From: Myxococcales bacterium
GTDB taxonomy: Bacteria > Myxococcota_A > Polyangia > Palsa-1104
DNA length: 61,014 bases
NCBI GenBank assembly: GCA_028287105.1
Contig: JAQBQH010000275.1
Coordinates: forward strand, 1 to 61,014
Direction of reading: 5' to 3'
Within the stretch, counting starts at the first letter, position 1. Each line of letters opens with the position of its first letter. The notes beneath the pieces were generated by a model, which made no database searches, had not been told where the DNA came from, and saw nothing but the letters and a program-made list of their open reading frames with translations. Of this stretch, positions 43,790 through 51,058 are shown piece by piece. The position numbers and the translations under genes are program-made.

Positions 43790-44557
43790 GATCAGCGTCG
43801 TCGCGGTGAGCGCGCCGGCGCGGATCGGGATGGTGAAGGTGTCGGCGCGGACGGCCGCGGTGGCGGGCGGCGTCAGCGTCAGGGTCAGGATGGTCGGCGC
43901 GACGCCGAAGATGCCGACGGCGCCGTGGAGGCGCGTGCCGCTGCCGGCCGAGAGCTGGTTCTGGCCCACGTCGTCGAAGACGGCGCTGTTGGCGTTGGCG
44001 GCGACGTTGGCCAGCGGCGTTCCCGTCGGGTCGATGGCCCAGGCGATGAGCGTGCCGCGCAACGGATCCATGGTGGCGCCGTTCTGCAGCGCGACGTTGG
44101 AGAGCGTCTGCGCCGAGACGACGGGCAGCGCGAGGCTGGTGAGCACGCCGTCGTTGCTGAGGCGGACCGGCATGATGGTCGGCGGGTACATGCCGTTGGG
44201 ATCGATGGCAGCGACGGTGGCGACCTGCAGCTTCATCGACAGCGGCATGGTGAAGTGGCCGGTGAAGTCGGTCATCACCTGCTGGCGGGTCTCCTCGACG
44301 GTGATGCGCAGCATGCCGGGCGAGCCGATGGCGCAGGTGCGATAGTCGCGGAGGTCGGTGAGGATGCAGACCACGCCCGCGAGGCGCGGGTTGGGATCGC
44401 CGCCGTCGGAGGTGGTGGCGGCGTCGGACATGGCCATATCGGGCGGGGGCTTGGAGCCGCCGAACTCGGGGAAGAGCGTGTCGCAGCCGATGAGCAGGGA
44501 CGCGCTACCGGCGAAGACGGCGGTAGCGGCGGTGACGGCGCGAACGAGCGACCTCAT
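43775..44557 (-). CDS. Hypothetical lipoprotein downstream of lgt
   Basis: A 260-residue lipoprotein (LLIGC lipobox, Cys25). A Pro/Asp/Thr-rich linker is followed by beta-sandwich-like segments (LAGVVCILTDLRDYRTCAIG, VMTDFTGHFTMPL) resembling carboxypeptidase regulatory-like domains. It lies 24 bp after the second lgt and probably ends that operon. Overlaps the convergent sigma-factor gene by 15 bp. Confidence 0.72.
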   Translation of the reverse strand: MRSLVRAVTAATAVFAGSASLLIGCDTLFPEFGGSKPPPDMAMSDAATTSDGGDPNPRLAGVVCILTDLRDYRTCAIGSPGMLRITVEETRQQVMTDFTGHFTMPLSMKLQVATVAAIDPNGMYPPTIMPVRLSNDGVLTSLALPVVSAQTLSNVALQNGATMDPLRGTLIAWAIDPTGTPLANVAANANSAVFDDVGQNQLSAGSGTRLHGAVGIFGVAPTILTLTLTPPATAAVRADTFTIPIRAGALTATTLILPPR

Positions 44558-44581
44558 GCGGCCGACGCTAGCACGCGGCCG

Positions 44582-45412
44582 TCAGGCGCGCGAAAAACGC
44601 GATCGGCGGGCGCGCCACCACCACAGGGCGACGGCGAGGAGGGCGGCGGCGATGGCGATGGCTTGCGAGGTCGACAGCGACGCCACGACGAACTTGCGGA
44701 CGGCGTCGCCGCGGAAGAGCTCGACGGTGAAGCGGAGCGCGGCGTAGCCGAGGAGGTAGGCGACGAGCACCTGGCCGTCCCAGCGCTTACGGCGGCCGAG
44801 GATGGAGAGGGCGAAGAAGAGCCCGAGGTCGCCGAACGCTTCGTAGAGCTGGACGGGGTGGAGCGCGGGGGTGACCTGGGCGGTGGCGGGCAGGACGCCG
44901 CGGGCGACGTAGTCCTCGAAGACCAGGCTCTCCGACGGGAAACGCACGGCCCAGGGCAAGTTGCTCTCGGCGCCCCAGCAGCAGCCGGCGGCGAAGCAGC
45001 CGAGGCGGCCGAAGAAGTGACCGAGCGCCACCGACGGGGCGAGGATGTCGGCGGTGCGCCAGAACGGCATCTGGTGGCGGCGCATGTACCAGACGCCCAT
45101 GGCGAGGGCGCCGAAGAAGCCGCCGTAGAAGACGAGCCCGCCTTCCCAGACCTTGAAGGCGCGCCAGCAGTCGTGCTCCTCGTGACACAGCCGCGCGTAG
45201 TCGGGGATGTTGGTCAGGATGAAGAGCACGCGGGCGCCGACCAGCGACGAGACCAGGAGCCAGAAGCAGAGGTCGCGCACCTTGTCGGGGTTCTCGCCGG
45301 TGCGCTCGGCAGTGCGGGTGCCGACGAAGATGGCCACGAGGAAGGCCACGGCGATGGCGATGCCGTAGGAGTGGAGACCGTAGCCGTGGAAGTCGAGGAG
45401 GACGGGGCGCAA
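44582..45412 (-). CDS. lgt: Prolipoprotein diacylglyceryl transferase (Lgt), copy 1
   Basis: A 276-residue Lgt with about seven transmembrane helices. Visible family landmarks are GGLVFYGGFFGAL, the Lgt signature region GRLGCFAAGCCWG, HPVQLYEA and the C-terminal RFTVELFRGD. It transfers diacylglyceryl from phosphatidylglycerol to the lipobox Cys. It starts 3 bp after the stop of copy 2. The periplasmic loop before GGLVFY is short (RLCHEEHDC). Confidence 0.9.
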   Translation of the reverse strand: MRPVLLDFHGYGLHSYGIAIAVAFLVAIFVGTRTAERTGENPDKVRDLCFWLLVSSLVGARVLFILTNIPDYARLCHEEHDCWRAFKVWEGGLVFYGGFFGALAMGVWYMRRHQMPFWRTADILAPSVALGHFFGRLGCFAAGCCWGAESNLPWAVRFPSESLVFEDYVARGVLPATAQVTPALHPVQLYEAFGDLGLFFALSILGRRKRWDGQVLVAYLLGYAALRFTVELFRGDAVRKFVVASLSTSQAIAIAAALLAVALWWWRARRSRFSRA

Positions 45413-45415
45413 CGA

Positions 45416-46312
45416 TCAGATCGTGGCGCGTTTTGTCCGCCTCGTCCACAGAAGGACGAGGCCGCCGGCGATGAGCGGGATCGAGATGAGCTGCGAGGTC
45501 GAGATGAAGCCGAAGAAGACGCCGCGATCGTCGTCGCGCCAGATCTCGCAGATGCTGCGGGCGATGCCGTAGAGGATGAGCATGGCGGCGAAGACGTCGC
45601 CGAAGGCGCGGCGGCGCGGGCGCACGACGTAGTAGAGGATCGAGAAGCAGATGAAGCAGGCGGCCGACTCGTAGAGCTGCGTCGGGTGGACGTGGATGCC
45701 GGGATGTTGCGGGAAGACCAGGCCGACGAACGAGTCGGTGGGCTTGCCGTAGCAGCAGCCGTTCAAGAAGCAGCCGAGGCGGCCGAGGACGAGGCCGAGC
45801 ATGATGCCGGGCGCGGCGAGATCGGCGGTGCGCCACCAGCCGAGCTTGTGCTTGCGCACGTAGTAGTAGGCGAAGGCGACGGCGAAGATGAAGCCGCCGT
45901 AGTAGGCGAGGCCGCCGCGCCACACCTTGACGGCGGCGAAGCAGTCGCGCGGTGGGTAGCATTTGTGCGTGAGCCCGTCGCACAGATAGTCGTAACCGCA
46001 CTGGGCGGCGGTGTGGCAGGTCGACGTGAGCGCGTCGATGGCCGGCACCAGCTTCGGGTTGGTGCACAGGTTGACGTAGTCGTGGAAGTGGCCGTCGGCG
46101 ACGAGGTGCAGGACGCGCGCGCCGATGATGCCCCACACCACCATCCACAGGTTGGTGTCGAGGACGCGCTCGCGATCCATGCCGAGGCGGCGCGACTCGC
46201 GCACGGTCAGGATCATCGCCAGGCCGAAGCCGAGGGTGAGCAGCGTGAAATAGGCCGGGAAGCTGACTTCGCCGAGCAGCGGTGCGTGAAAGGCGAAGAG
46301 GACGGGACGCAT
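45416..46312 (-). CDS. lgt: Prolipoprotein diacylglyceryl transferase (Lgt), copy 2, Cys-rich loop
   Basis: A 298-residue Lgt with the same landmarks as copy 1 (GGLAYYGGFIFAV, GRLGCFLNGCCYG, HPTQLYES, ARSICEIWRDDDR), so it is probably catalytic. It differs by about 34 extra residues in a loop (about 75-125) with six Cys, four of them in the order C-x5-C-x5-C-x6-C (STCHTAAQCGYDYLCDG...). Copy 1 has two Cys in this loop. Its start overlaps the stop of lspA copy 1 by one base. Confidence 0.9.
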   Translation of the reverse strand: MRPVLFAFHAPLLGEVSFPAYFTLLTLGFGLAMILTVRESRRLGMDRERVLDTNLWMVVWGIIGARVLHLVADGHFHDYVNLCTNPKLVPAIDALTSTCHTAAQCGYDYLCDGLTHKCYPPRDCFAAVKVWRGGLAYYGGFIFAVAFAYYYVRKHKLGWWRTADLAAPGIMLGLVLGRLGCFLNGCCYGKPTDSFVGLVFPQHPGIHVHPTQLYESAACFICFSILYYVVRPRRRAFGDVFAAMLILYGIARSICEIWRDDDRGVFFGFISTSQLISIPLIAGGLVLLWTRRTKRATI

Positions 46313-46818
46313 CAGACGGCTCGGGCGGCCTTGCCGTCAGCTTTGGCCGGGCGGGAGTCGAGCAGCAGGCCGGCGATGCCGACGACGAGCGCCGCGTCGG
46401 CGACGTTGAAGGTATCCCACTCGTGCGTGCCGATCTTCCAGACGACGAAGTCGGTGACGTGGTGGAAGGCGACGCGGTCGAAGGCGTTGCCGAGCGCGCC
46501 ACCGACGACGAAGCCGAGCCAGGCGCCGACGCGCCACGGATGGCGCAGCTCGGTCTTGCGCAGATAGAAGATGGCGCCGATGGAGATGGCGACGGCGATG
46601 ACGCTGAAGAAGTAGAGCGCGCCGGGGACGTTACGCAGAAAGCCGAAGGCGGCGCCGGGATTCTCCGAATAGCGCATCTCCCAGTAGCCGGGGATCACGC
46701 GGGCGACGCGCGGGTAGATGGGCAAAAGAACGTGGCGCGCCCAGATCTTGGTGAGCTGGTCGAACGCCAAGGCGAACGCCGCGGTGACGGTGAAGGCGAC
46801 GAAGCGCGGGCGCATCAC
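46312..46818 (-). CDS. lspA: Signal peptidase II (LspA), copy 1
   Basis: A 168-residue aspartyl membrane peptidase. Both catalytic Asp motifs are intact: GNAFDRV and FNVADAAL. The N-terminal FDQLTKIWA and RYSENPGAAFGFL regions match LspA. It cleaves the lipoprotein signal peptide after Lgt has modified the Cys. Its start overlaps the stop of copy 2 (ATGA). Confidence 0.92.
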   Translation of the reverse strand: MMRPRFVAFTVTAAFALAFDQLTKIWARHVLLPIYPRVARVIPGYWEMRYSENPGAAFGFLRNVPGALYFFSVIAVAISIGAIFYLRKTELRHPWRVGAWLGFVVGGALGNAFDRVAFHHVTDFVVWKIGTHEWDTFNVADAALVVGIAGLLLDSRPAKADGKAARAV

Positions 46819-47321
46819 TTGCCCTTTTTAGCGGGCTGCTTCTTGACGCCGTCGTCGGGGCGCATGTCGAAGAGCAGGCCGACCACGCCGACCACCAGCG
46901 CGGCGTCGGCGATGTTGAACGTCGGCCACTCGTGCGAGCCGGCGCGCCAGACGATGAAGTCGGTGACGCGGCCGTAGGCGATGCGGTCGATGACGTTGCC
47001 GAGCGCGCCGCCGGCCAGAAGGCCCAGCTCGGCGCCGAGGCGACGCGCGCCCGGCGCGGCCTTGCGCAGGTAGTTGCCGACGAGGAAGAGGGCGGCGATG
47101 CCGACGGCGAAGAGGAGGTAGCGCGCGCCGGGAACGCCGCGGAAGAGGCCGAAGGCGGAGCCGGGGTTCTCCGAGTAGCGCAGCTCGAAGAGGCCGGGGA
47201 TGACCGACTTGACGGCGGGATAGATCGGACGCAGCGACTGGCGCGCCCAGATCTTCGAGCCCTGATCGGACCCGAGCGCGAGGATGAAGACGGCGACGAA
47301 CCAACGATACTTCGAGGCCAT
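46815..47321 (-). CDS. lspA: Signal peptidase II (LspA), copy 2
   Basis: A 168-residue LspA with intact catalytic motifs GNVIDRI and FNIADAAL, and SDQGSKIWA / RYSENPGSAFGLF as in copy 1. The C-terminus is extended and basic (KKQPAKKGK). The ATG at 47321 overlaps the ileS stop by one base. The two copies are clearly diverged, so the duplication is not recent. Confidence 0.92.
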   Translation of the reverse strand: MASKYRWFVAVFILALGSDQGSKIWARQSLRPIYPAVKSVIPGLFELRYSENPGSAFGLFRGVPGARYLLFAVGIAALFLVGNYLRKAAPGARRLGAELGLLAGGALGNVIDRIAYGRVTDFIVWRAGSHEWPTFNIADAALVVGVVGLLFDMRPDDGVKKQPAKKGK

Positions 47322-50068
47322 CAGGCGGCTCCTCGGGCCGTGACGGCCGCCTGGCAGCGTGCGCACAAGGGCGGCGGCGCGTCGGTCCACTTCCAGCAGC
47401 GATCGCAGCGATTGCCGGTGGCGTCGGCGACGGTGACCGCGAGCTCGCCGAGCTTGACGGTGGTCTTGGAGACGATCAGAAAATCGGCGAGCCAGCCTTG
47501 CGGCAGCCGGCCGATCACCTCGGCCGCGTCGGCGGGCACGGTGATGGTGACGTGCGCGTCGAGCGACGACTTCTTCTGGGCGCGGAAAGGCTCCAGCTCT
47601 TTTTGCACGCGCGCGCGCACCTCGAGCAGGCGCTCGATCATGGCGTTGGCCTCGGCGTCGCCGTCACCGCCGGCGCCCAAAAGGACGAGGTGCACCGACT
47701 CGGGATCGTAGGCGCCGAGCTTCGGCATATACGACCAGATCTCTTCGGCGGTGAAGCAGCAGATGGGCGCCAGCGCGGTGGTGACGACGCGGAGCGCGCG
47801 GTACATGACGGTCTGCGTGGCGCGGCGCTCGGGCGAAGTGGCGCCGTCGCAGTAGAGGCGATCTTTGCGCACGTCGAGGTACAGCGACGAGAGATCGGTC
47901 GCGCAGAAGTCGACGAGCGCGCGCAAGACGACGTGGAACTCGTACTCGTCGTAGGCCTTGCGCAGCCGCGACTCGAGCTCATTGGCGCGGCCGTAGACGT
48001 AACGGTCGAGGAGATCGGTGAGCCCCTCGGCAGGGACGGTGTCGCGGGTGGGATCGAAGTCGAAGAGGTTGCCGAGGAGAAAGCGCATCGTGTTGCGCAG
48101 CTTGCGATACGACTCGCCGAGCTGCGTCAGGTGCGCGCGCGAGTACATCATGTCGCTGCGGAAGTCGGCCTGCGCGGTCCACATGCGGAGAAGCTCGGCC
48201 CCCTGCTGCTTCAAAACGGTGTCGGGCTCGATGTATTCCACTTTTTCGCCGGCCTGGCGGCGCCGCTCGATGTCCGACTTCGAGTAGGGGCGCCCCTTCT
48301 CGTCGAGGACGAAGCCGTGCGTCAGGACCGCGCGATAGGGGGCGCGGCCGCGCGTGGCGCACGAGGCGAGCAGCGACGAGTGGAACCAGCCGCGATGCTG
48401 ATCCGAGCCCTCCAGATATAGATCGATGGGGCGGCGATCTTCGGCGGTCGAGGAGTCGAGGCCGACCGACTTCTCGCCTTCGCACACGGCCGCCCACGAG
48501 ACGCCCGACTCGAACCAGACGTCGACGATGTCGCGCCCCTTTTCGAGCTGCGCATGCTCGGGGCCGAGGAGCTCTGCCGTCGACGAGGCGAACCAGGCGT
48601 CGGCGCCGTCCTTTTCGAAGCGATCGGCGACCTTGTCCATGAGCGTGGCGTCGATGACCGCCTCGCCGTCCCTGTAGAAGACGGGGATCGGCACGCCCCA
48701 GACGCGCTGGCGCGAAAGCACCCAGTCGGGGCGGTTCTCGATCATACCGGCGATGCGGTTCTCGCCCCAGGGCGGGATCCAGCGCGTGCGGCGGATCTCG
48801 GCGAGCGCGGTCTCGCGCAGGTGCGTGTCGCCGTCCATGCGCGCGAACAGCTGCTCGGTGGCGCGGAAGATGACCGGGTTCTTGCAGCGCCAGCAGATCG
48901 GATAGGCGTGCGTGACCTTGGCGTCGGGGTGCGAGAGCAGCGCGTGGCGTTCGACGAGCAGGGCGACGATCTTCGGGTTGGCCTTGAAGATGAACTCGCC
49001 CTTCCACGGGCCGTCGCTGAACTTGCCGCCGTCGTCGACGGGGGCCTCGACCGGCAGACCGTACTTCTTGCCGGTGGCGAAGTCGTCGGCGCCGTGGCCG
49101 GGCGCGGTGTGCACGAGGCCGGTGCCCTGCTCGAGCGTGACGTAGTCGGCGGCGAGGAAGCGCGACGGGCGATCGAGGAACGGATGGCGCGCCGCCTGAA
49201 ACGCGACGAATTTGTCGACGGCAAACGGCTCGCGCGGTCCATCCTCGGTCAGCTTGCACGCGGCGACCACGGCGTCGGCCAGCCGCTCGGCGACGATGTA
49301 GCGCTCGCCGTTGGCGCGCACGGTGACGTAGGCGAACTCGGGGTGGTAGACGATCGCCCAGTTGGCCGGGAGGGTCCACGGCGTGGTCGTCCAGATGACG
49401 GCGAAGAGGCCGGGCTCGGGCGTGGCGAACTTGACGTAGATCGATGGCGAGACGTGCTTCTCGTCGTACTCGATCTCCGCCTCGGCGAGCGCGGTCTTGT
49501 CCGACATGCACCAGTGCACCGGCTTCTTCGCCTGGTACAGCATGCCCTTGCGCGCGAACTCCGCGAGCTGCCTGACGATGGTCGCTTCGTAGTGCGGCGC
49601 CAACGTCAGGTACGGATCGTCCCAGGTGCCGAACACGCCGAGGCGGATGAACTCGTCGCGCTGGATGCCCACGAACTTCATGGCGTAGTCGTGACAGGCG
49701 GCGCGGATCTGCACCGGCGTCATCGACGCGATCTTGTCGCCGAGCGCGCGCTGCACGGCCAGCTCGATGGGCAGCCCGTGACAGTCCCAGCCCGGCTTGT
49801 ACTCGACGTAGTGCCCGGCCATCGTGCGGTATTTGCAGACGATGTCCTTCAGGGTCTTGTTGAGGATGTGCCCGTAGTGGAGGTGCCCGTTGGCGTAGGG
49901 CGGACCGTCGTGGAGCACGTAGGGCGGCGCGTTCTTGCGCGCCTCGAGAATGCGCGCGTACAGCTTCGACTCGGCCCAGGAGCGCAGCATCTCCGGCTCT
50001 TTTTTGGCCAGGTCCGCCTTCATCGGAAACGCGGTCTCGGGAAGGTTCAGGGTCGCTTTGTAGTCCAT
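47321..50068 (-). CDS. ileS: Isoleucyl-tRNA synthetase (IleRS)
   Basis: A 915-residue class I synthetase. The HIGH-type motif is HYGH in GPPYANGHLHYGHILNKTLKD. The editing domain contains TTTPWTLPANW. The second catalytic motif reads PYSKS (near residue 593) instead of KMSKS, followed by an Arg-rich insertion. The C-terminus has the zinc motif CDRCWKW..CARC. It charges tRNA-Ile. ATG 50068 is chosen as the usual start of the N-terminal YKATLNLPETAFPMKADLA segment. First gene of the ileS-lspA-lspA-lgt-lgt operon. Confidence 0.95.
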   Translation of the reverse strand: MDYKATLNLPETAFPMKADLAKKEPEMLRSWAESKLYARILEARKNAPPYVLHDGPPYANGHLHYGHILNKTLKDIVCKYRTMAGHYVEYKPGWDCHGLPIELAVQRALGDKIASMTPVQIRAACHDYAMKFVGIQRDEFIRLGVFGTWDDPYLTLAPHYEATIVRQLAEFARKGMLYQAKKPVHWCMSDKTALAEAEIEYDEKHVSPSIYVKFATPEPGLFAVIWTTTPWTLPANWAIVYHPEFAYVTVRANGERYIVAERLADAVVAACKLTEDGPREPFAVDKFVAFQAARHPFLDRPSRFLAADYVTLEQGTGLVHTAPGHGADDFATGKKYGLPVEAPVDDGGKFSDGPWKGEFIFKANPKIVALLVERHALLSHPDAKVTHAYPICWRCKNPVIFRATEQLFARMDGDTHLRETALAEIRRTRWIPPWGENRIAGMIENRPDWVLSRQRVWGVPIPVFYRDGEAVIDATLMDKVADRFEKDGADAWFASSTAELLGPEHAQLEKGRDIVDVWFESGVSWAAVCEGEKSVGLDSSTAEDRRPIDLYLEGSDQHRGWFHSSLLASCATRGRAPYRAVLTHGFVLDEKGRPYSKSDIERRRQAGEKVEYIEPDTVLKQQGAELLRMWTAQADFRSDMMYSRAHLTQLGESYRKLRNTMRFLLGNLFDFDPTRDTVPAEGLTDLLDRYVYGRANELESRLRKAYDEYEFHVVLRALVDFCATDLSSLYLDVRKDRLYCDGATSPERRATQTVMYRALRVVTTALAPICCFTAEEIWSYMPKLGAYDPESVHLVLLGAGGDGDAEANAMIERLLEVRARVQKELEPFRAQKKSSLDAHVTITVPADAAEVIGRLPQGWLADFLIVSKTTVKLGELAVTVADATGNRCDRCWKWTDAPPPLCARCQAAVTARGAA

Positions 50069-50118
50069 ACGGAAATGGGACCTTAGCACAATGCTGCGCG
50101 TCGGCTATCCTCGTCGCT

Positions 50119-50937
50119 GTGCAGGATGTGACGGCGCTCATGGGCGAGGCGTTGGCGGCGCTCGACATCGCCGATCGCGACGCCCGCGCATCGCGGCTGT
50201 TCGTGGTCGCCGCGCAGCTCGCGTTGCACGGCGACGAAGTGGCGGTCGCGGAGGCGCGCATCTTCCTCGCGCAGGCGTGGGATGACGGCAGCCCCTACGC
50301 GGCGTTCGAGCTGGCGATGCTGTTTCTGGCCGGGCGCGGCGGGCCGGTCGACACGGCCGAAGGGCTGCGCTGGCTCGAGCGCGCCGCGGCGACGCTGCCG
50401 GTGGCTGCGGTGACGCTCGGTGGGGCGCTGCTGCTCGATCCGGAGACCGCGGCGGAAGGAGTTGGCTGGTTGCGGCGCGCGGCGGCGGCGGGCGAGGCGG
50501 GCGCATTTTGGCTGCTGGGCGCGGCGCAGCTGCGTGGCCTCGGCGGGCGCGCCGACCCGGCCGGCGGGCGGATGCTGATCAAGGCCGCGGCCGAGCAGGG
50601 CATCGCCGAAGCGCAGCTGGAGCTGGCGCAGCTCTACGCCGCCGGAATAGGCGGCGCGCGCGACGAGGCGGCCGCGGTGCGATGGGAGCGGGTCGCCGCC
50701 GAAAGCGGCAACGCGGTCGCATGCTTGCGGGTGGCGCAGCGCGAGGCGGCGCGGCCGGGCGGCGTGGCGCTGGCGATTCCGTGGTTCGAACGGGCGGCGG
50801 CGGCCGGCAGCCCGGAGGCGGCGGCCGATCTGGCCGCCCTCTACTTGAAGGGTGAGGACGTCCCATACGAGCCGGACGTCGCCGAGCGATGGATGTCACG
50901 CGCGCGGGAGCTCGGCTGGAGCTTTGAAATCAGGTAG
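50119..50937 (+). CDS. Sel1-repeat protein
   Basis: A 272-residue protein made of Sel1-like (short TPR) repeats: YAAFELAMLFLAGRGGPVDTAEGLRWLERAA, then three or four further units with the A..LG.....G pattern. The repeats form a helical scaffold for protein binding. No signal peptide. GTG 50119 is the start used. It lies 121 bp before the giant reading frame and on the same strand, so it could be an upstream operon member. Confidence 0.8.
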   Translation: MQDVTALMGEALAALDIADRDARASRLFVVAAQLALHGDEVAVAEARIFLAQAWDDGSPYAAFELAMLFLAGRGGPVDTAEGLRWLERAAATLPVAAVTLGGALLLDPETAAEGVGWLRRAAAAGEAGAFWLLGAAQLRGLGGRADPAGGRMLIKAAAEQGIAEAQLELAQLYAAGIGGARDEAAAVRWERVAAESGNAVACLRVAQREAARPGGVALAIPWFERAAAAGSPEAAADLAALYLKGEDVPYEPDVAERWMSRARELGWSFEIR

Positions 50938-51058
50938 CTGCGTCCGAAAATGACGGGTGCCTTGTGACACCACGCAACTTTTCCTTTCCGATGGCGATAA
51001 CTGAATAGGAACGGTACGCTACGGGTCCCGAACTCTTTGCCTTGGGGTGCATCGCCAG

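Noticed and set aside
43925-46567. Plus-strand open frame of 880 codons opposite the lgt/lspA operon
   Set aside because: It is antisense to four clearly conserved genes and its product is a Glu/Asp/Gly/Ala-rich shadow with no fold.
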